DNA from: JBCCFK01 sp965262315
GTDB lineage: Bacteria > Actinomycetota > Acidimicrobiia > Acidimicrobiales > UBA8592
Direction of reading: 5' to 3'
Assembly (NCBI GenBank): GCA_965262315.1
Contig: CBDHFJ010000171.1
Coordinates: 1-7,922, forward strand
DNA length: 7,922 nucleotides
Positions 4,930 to 7,922 of the stretch are shown piece after piece. Under the pieces are notes generated by a model. It was not told the origin of the DNA. It made no database searches and saw only the letters and a program-made list of their open reading frames with translations. The translations under genes were made by a program, and so were the position numbers. How positions within the stretch are numbered: the stretch's first letter is position 1; the number at the start of each line of letters is the position of its first letter.

Positions 4930-6635
4930 ATGGCGTTCCTGTCACCCGGTGCTCGCCGCCGATTCGCGTTGAACGTCCCGCTGTCCATGGGCCTCGCGGC
5001 CCTCGAGTTCGGCACGATGCTCCTCCTCGTCACCTTCCTCGACACCGCAGCGAGGGACGGCGACATGGCCGAGCGCTTCTCGTGGGTGGGAAGCCTCGGT
5101 GTCCCCGACGACCGGATCTCGCTCGCGGTCGGCCTGACCGTGGCTACCCTGGTACTCGCGAAGAGCATCCTGGGCGCCGCGTTGTCGTGGTGGCAGCTGG
5201 GTGTGGCCACCCGAGCCGATGCCGACCTCTCCGTCGAGCTCCTGGGCGACTTCCTCGCTGCGTCAATGCGCTTCCACGCCGAATCGGACTCCGCCACCGC
5301 GCTGCGCGACGTCAACCTGATCCCCAGTTCGATGATCCGCACCGTCGTGATCCCCGCCGTACAGCTGGTGACCGACCTCCTGATGCTGCTCGCGCTGTGC
5401 GTACTGATCCTCGTCACCAGTCCCGTTGCGGGCGTGGTGACCCTCACGTTCTTCGGCCTTGTCGGCGGCGGCTACCTGGCGGTGTTCCCCAACCGGCTCC
5501 GCGATGCCAACCAACGGGATCAGGCCCTGACGCACACGTCGCTCGCTCGACTCCAGGACGGCATTCGAGGAGCCGAGGCCATCCAGTCGAACCAGGCCGA
5601 GCCGTACTTCGTCAACCGCTTCGGTGAGACCCGTGACGAGTGGGCGACGAACCGGCGCCTCTCGGGCTTCCTCGTCCGGGCGCCGCGCTTCTACCTGGAG
5701 TCGTCGCTCGTGATCGGCATCGGCCTGGTGTGTGTGCTGCTCTTCACCACCAGCGACACCACGGACGCATTCGCGGCCGTGGCGGTCGTCGTGGTGGTGA
5801 TGCTGCGGCTGCTGCCGACCCTCTCCCGCGTCGTGGGCTCCCTGAACGTCACTCGCGGCGGGGTGCCCGCCATCGAACGCATCGAGGAGGTGACCTTCGA
5901 CCTGGCGCTCGCCTCCACCCGATCCGACACCGTTGAGCGCCAGGAGTTCGCGTCGGACATCACGCTCGACGGCGTCACCGTCATCTACGGCAGGGTGCGT
6001 GCGCTCGACGACGTGGACCTCCGGATCGGGCGCGGCGACCGCATCGCCGTGGTCGGGACGTCCGGTGCCGGCAAGACGACGCTCGTCGACGTCCTGCTCG
6101 GGCTGCAGACCCCCAATGCGGGTCGAGTGCTGCTCGACGGTGTCCCGTTCGACGCGGCGAAACGCGCGGGATGGCGCCAACTCGTGGCATACGTCCCCCA
6201 GGACACCTTCATCGTCGACGACACCCTGGCCGTCAACGTCATGCTCGGGATTGACGAGGAGGACCCGGAACGCCTCCAGGCTGCCATTGCGGGCGCCGCC
6301 CTGGACGAGGTGATCGCCACGCTCCCCGATGGCATGGCGTCCCGCCTCGGTGACCGGGGACAACTGCTCTCGGGCGGGCAGCGGCAGCGGGTGGGGATCG
6401 CGCGAGCGCTGTACCGCCAGCGCTGTACCGCCAGGCGCGGCTCATCGTGTTGGACGAGGCCACCTCGGCGCTCGACAACGAGAGTCAACAGTTCGTCACC
6501 GACACCATCGCTGCGCTGCCGAGTGAGGTGACGGTCGTGTCGATCGCCCACCGGCTCAGCGCCACCACGGCCCTGGACCGGGTCGTCACCCTCGACGCCG
6601 GTCGGGTCGTCTCCGACCAGCGACGCCAGGTCTGA
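4930..6635 (+). pseudogene. ABC exporter half-transporter (TMD-NBD), frameshifted by a 14-bp tandem duplication
   Basis: An exporter of the PglK/MsbA/lipid-flippase type, with the membrane domain fused to the ATPase. Six hydrophobic segments lie at about residues 16-37, 63-87, 139-160, 165-186, 258-275 and 280-296. The ATPase has Walker A GTSGAGKTT (376-384), Q-loop Q424 in VPQDTF, and signature LSGGQ (480-484). At residue 497 the frame is lost: 14 bp are exactly duplicated (6407-6420 and 6421-6434), and translation runs through 36 wrong residues to a stop at 6529-6531, giving 533 aa without Walker B or the switch histidine. The next frame carries LIVLDEATSALD and SIAHRL and ends at 6635; deleting one repeat unit restores a continuous 563-aa protein. 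The start ATG at 4930 lacks a good Shine-Dalgarno site, and an in-frame ATG at 4987 would cut into the first helix. Divergent from the synthase operon, so a role in moving a lipid-linked glycan is likely. Whether the lesion is real or a sequencing or assembly error is open. Confidence 0.85.
6407..6434 (+). repeat. Perfect 14-bp tandem duplication
   Basis: CGCTGTACCGCCAG occurs twice in direct succession; the 14-bp period is kept over 6405-6434. Fourteen is not a multiple of three, so the second copy shifts the frame of the ABC exporter gene just after its signature helix. Removing one unit gives the normal RALYRQ-ARLIVLDEATSALD sequence. Confidence 0.95.
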
Positions 6636-6653
6636 CCCGGGCGTCGATCAGAC
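6630..6653. repeat. Inverted repeat spanning the two convergent stop codons
   Basis: GTCTGA (6630-6635) and TCAGAC (6648-6653) are inverted copies separated by 12 nt with CCCGGG in the centre. Each arm is the Val-stop end of one convergent ABC gene. A short stem could act as a bidirectional terminator, but no T-run follows on either strand, so the evidence is weak. Confidence 0.25.
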
Positions 6654-7922
6654 GCGCTCGAGCTCGACGAGCGACCGGAAGGCCTGGCTGGACTGCTGCA
6701 GTTGCCTGTAGCTGCCGATGTCAACCACGCGCCCATCGGCCATCAACACGACCCGATCGCACGTCCGGACCCCGGCGAGCCGGTGGGTGATCCGGATCAC
6801 GGTGTGGCGGCCGGCCAGACCATCGACCAAGTCGAGCAGCCGAGCCTCGGTCGCCGTGTCCAGCGATGCCGTGGCCTCGTCCAGTACCAGAACGTCGGAG
6901 CCGCGATAGAGCGCCCGAGCGATGGACACCCGCTGTCGCTGCCCCCCGGAGAGCCTGGCGCCGTTCTCGCCGAAGCTGGCATGGATCCCCTCCCCGGACG
7001 TCAGCAGCTCCGCCAGTCCGGCGTCGCGCAGAGCATCGACCACCCGCCCGTCGTCGATCGCCGCCGGATCGATGCCGAACGCCACGTTGTTGCGGAGGGG
7101 CTCGTCGGTCATGAACGAGCTCTGGGGGACGAAGCCGACGCGGTGGCGGAAGAGGTCGACGGAGTCCGAGTGGAGCGCGACGCCGTCCAGGCGGACCACA
7201 CCCTGGGTGGGGACGATCAAGCCCGCGATTATCGCGGCCAGCGTGGACTTGCCGCTGCCCGAGCTGCCGACGACGCCGAGCGACTCGCCCGGTGCCACGC
7301 ACAGCTCCACGCCGTGCAGTCCGACGCGGCCGTCCTCGTAGGCGTGCCCGACGCCGTCGAGCCGGATCCCTCGGTCCACGATCGGCGGGAGAGGAGCGCT
7401 CCGCCGGGCTCGATGCGCACGCTCGACCTCGGCCATCGCGTCCTTGACGATGTCGACGCCGGCACCGCCGACACGAACGGTGTTGATGCCCGTCACCACC
7501 CTGCCGGCGGGCGTCAGCGCCCGGAGCGTCGCGGCCACGAGCAGGGACAGGTAGGCCAGCGTCTCGTCTCCTCCGAGGGTCACCGCGGCGACACCGCCGA
7601 CCAGCGCGGCGCTGGTGACGAGGGCGACCTCCAGGTAGTAGCGCGGAACCACCCGCAGGAACGCCGTCTTCTGCCGCTGCCGCTGCTGGAGACGGCGCAC
7701 CTCGGCGAACGCGTCGGTGATGTAGGACTCGGCGCCGGTGGCCTGGATGGTCTTCACCCCGTCGAGGCCCTCCTGAATCGAGCGGATCGCGGCAGCGTTG
7801 TAGTCCTCGCTGAGGCGCCCGAGCCGGCGGCTGACCCCCGAGACGGCAGCCACGAAGGCGCCCGACGCGACCACCAGGTAGATGCCGGTGACGAGGGACA
7901 CGACGGGATCTGCGATCAGCAG
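6648..7922 (-). CDS. ABC exporter half-transporter (TMD-NBD), partial, N-terminus beyond right edge (424 aa seen)
   Basis: The C-terminal part of a fused membrane domain-ATPase exporter. The frame is open to the right edge, so roughly the first 150 residues, with the first membrane helices, are missing; the GTG at 7901 is internal, not the start. In the visible fragment there are hydrophobic segments near residues 9-30 and 98-135, an RYYLE motif (94-98), Walker A GSSGSGKST (219-227), Q-loop Q267 in VPQSSF, signature LSGGQ (324-328), Walker B VLVLDE (344-349) with the catalytic glutamate, D-loop SLD, and switch H380 in ITHRL. The ATPase looks fully active. The membrane domain is similar to that of the convergent exporter at 4930-6635 (FLRVVPRYYLE against FLVRAPRFYLE; TIQATGAESYI against AIQSNQAEPYF), so the two are paralogues. 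They could form a heterodimer or two separate homodimers. The genes end 12 bp apart, tail to tail. Substrate is inferred to be a lipid-linked glycan or related lipid from the context only. Confidence 0.88.
   Translation of the reverse strand: MLIADPVVSLVTGIYLVVASGAFVAAVSGVSRRLGRLSEDYNAAAIRSIQEGLDGVKTIQATGAESYITDAFAEVRRLQQRQRQKTAFLRVVPRYYLEVALVTSAALVGGVAAVTLGGDETLAYLSLLVAATLRALTPAGRVVTGINTVRVGGAGVDIVKDAMAEVERAHRARRSAPLPPIVDRGIRLDGVGHAYEDGRVGLHGVELCVAPGESLGVVGSSGSGKSTLAAIIAGLIVPTQGVVRLDGVALHSDSVDLFRHRVGFVPQSSFMTDEPLRNNVAFGIDPAAIDDGRVVDALRDAGLAELLTSGEGIHASFGENGARLSGGQRQRVSIARALYRGSDVLVLDEATASLDTATEARLLDLVDGLAGRHTVIRITHRLAGVRTCDRVVLMADGRVVDIGSYRQLQQSSQAFRSLVELERV

Noticed and set aside
5263..6363. 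Minus-strand open frame of 366 codons inside the ABC exporter gene
   Set aside because: The plus strand encodes Walker A, the Q-loop and the signature at the same place; the antisense product is low-complexity and His/Asp/Glu/Arg-rich.
1..7922. tRNA, rRNA, CRISPR array, transposase or integrase
   Set aside because: No such signal was seen on either strand; apart from the 14-bp duplication there are no long repeats and no mobile-element genes.

Overview
The window is high-G+C, gene-dense bacterial DNA with GTG as well as ATG starts, Shine-Dalgarno sites of the AGGAG type, and strongly G/C-biased third codon positions. This suggests an actinobacterium, possibly a free-living lineage such as the Acidimicrobiia. 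That placement is inferred from composition and protein flavour only. The region is a surface-polysaccharide (glycan) locus.

Layout: a minus-strand operon runs right to left from about 4749 to the left edge. It encodes a short NeuB-family sugar-acid synthase that lacks the usual C-terminal SAF domain (3877-4749), a family 2 glycosyltransferase (3033-3872), a GT-B-like 'surface carbohydrate biosynthesis' protein overlapping it by 4 bp (1630-3036), a MycE-like metal-dependent O-methyltransferase (617-1450), and the N-terminal part of a Wzz-like chain-length regulator cut by the left edge (1-537). Two gaps in the operon (179 bp and 79 bp) could carry internal promoters or RNA structure; the 179-bp gap holds two clear hairpins.

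A 180-bp divergent region (4750-4929) separates this operon from a plus-strand ABC exporter half-transporter (4930-6635). That gene is broken by a perfect 14-bp tandem duplication between the ABC signature and Walker B. Tail-to-tail with it, 12 bp away, is a second, paralogous ABC exporter half-gene on the minus strand (6648-7922), intact as far as seen but cut by the right edge.

Working model (inference): the NeuB-like enzyme makes a 3-deoxy-2-keto sugar acid. The two glycosyltransferase-like proteins help assemble a glycan containing it or other sugars, and the methyltransferase O-methylates a sugar. The PglK/MsbA-type ABC exporters move a lipid-linked intermediate across the membrane, and the Wzz-like protein sets chain length. 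The most striking observations are the frameshifting duplication, the SAF-less synthase in this setting, and the structured 179-bp leader of the methyltransferase.
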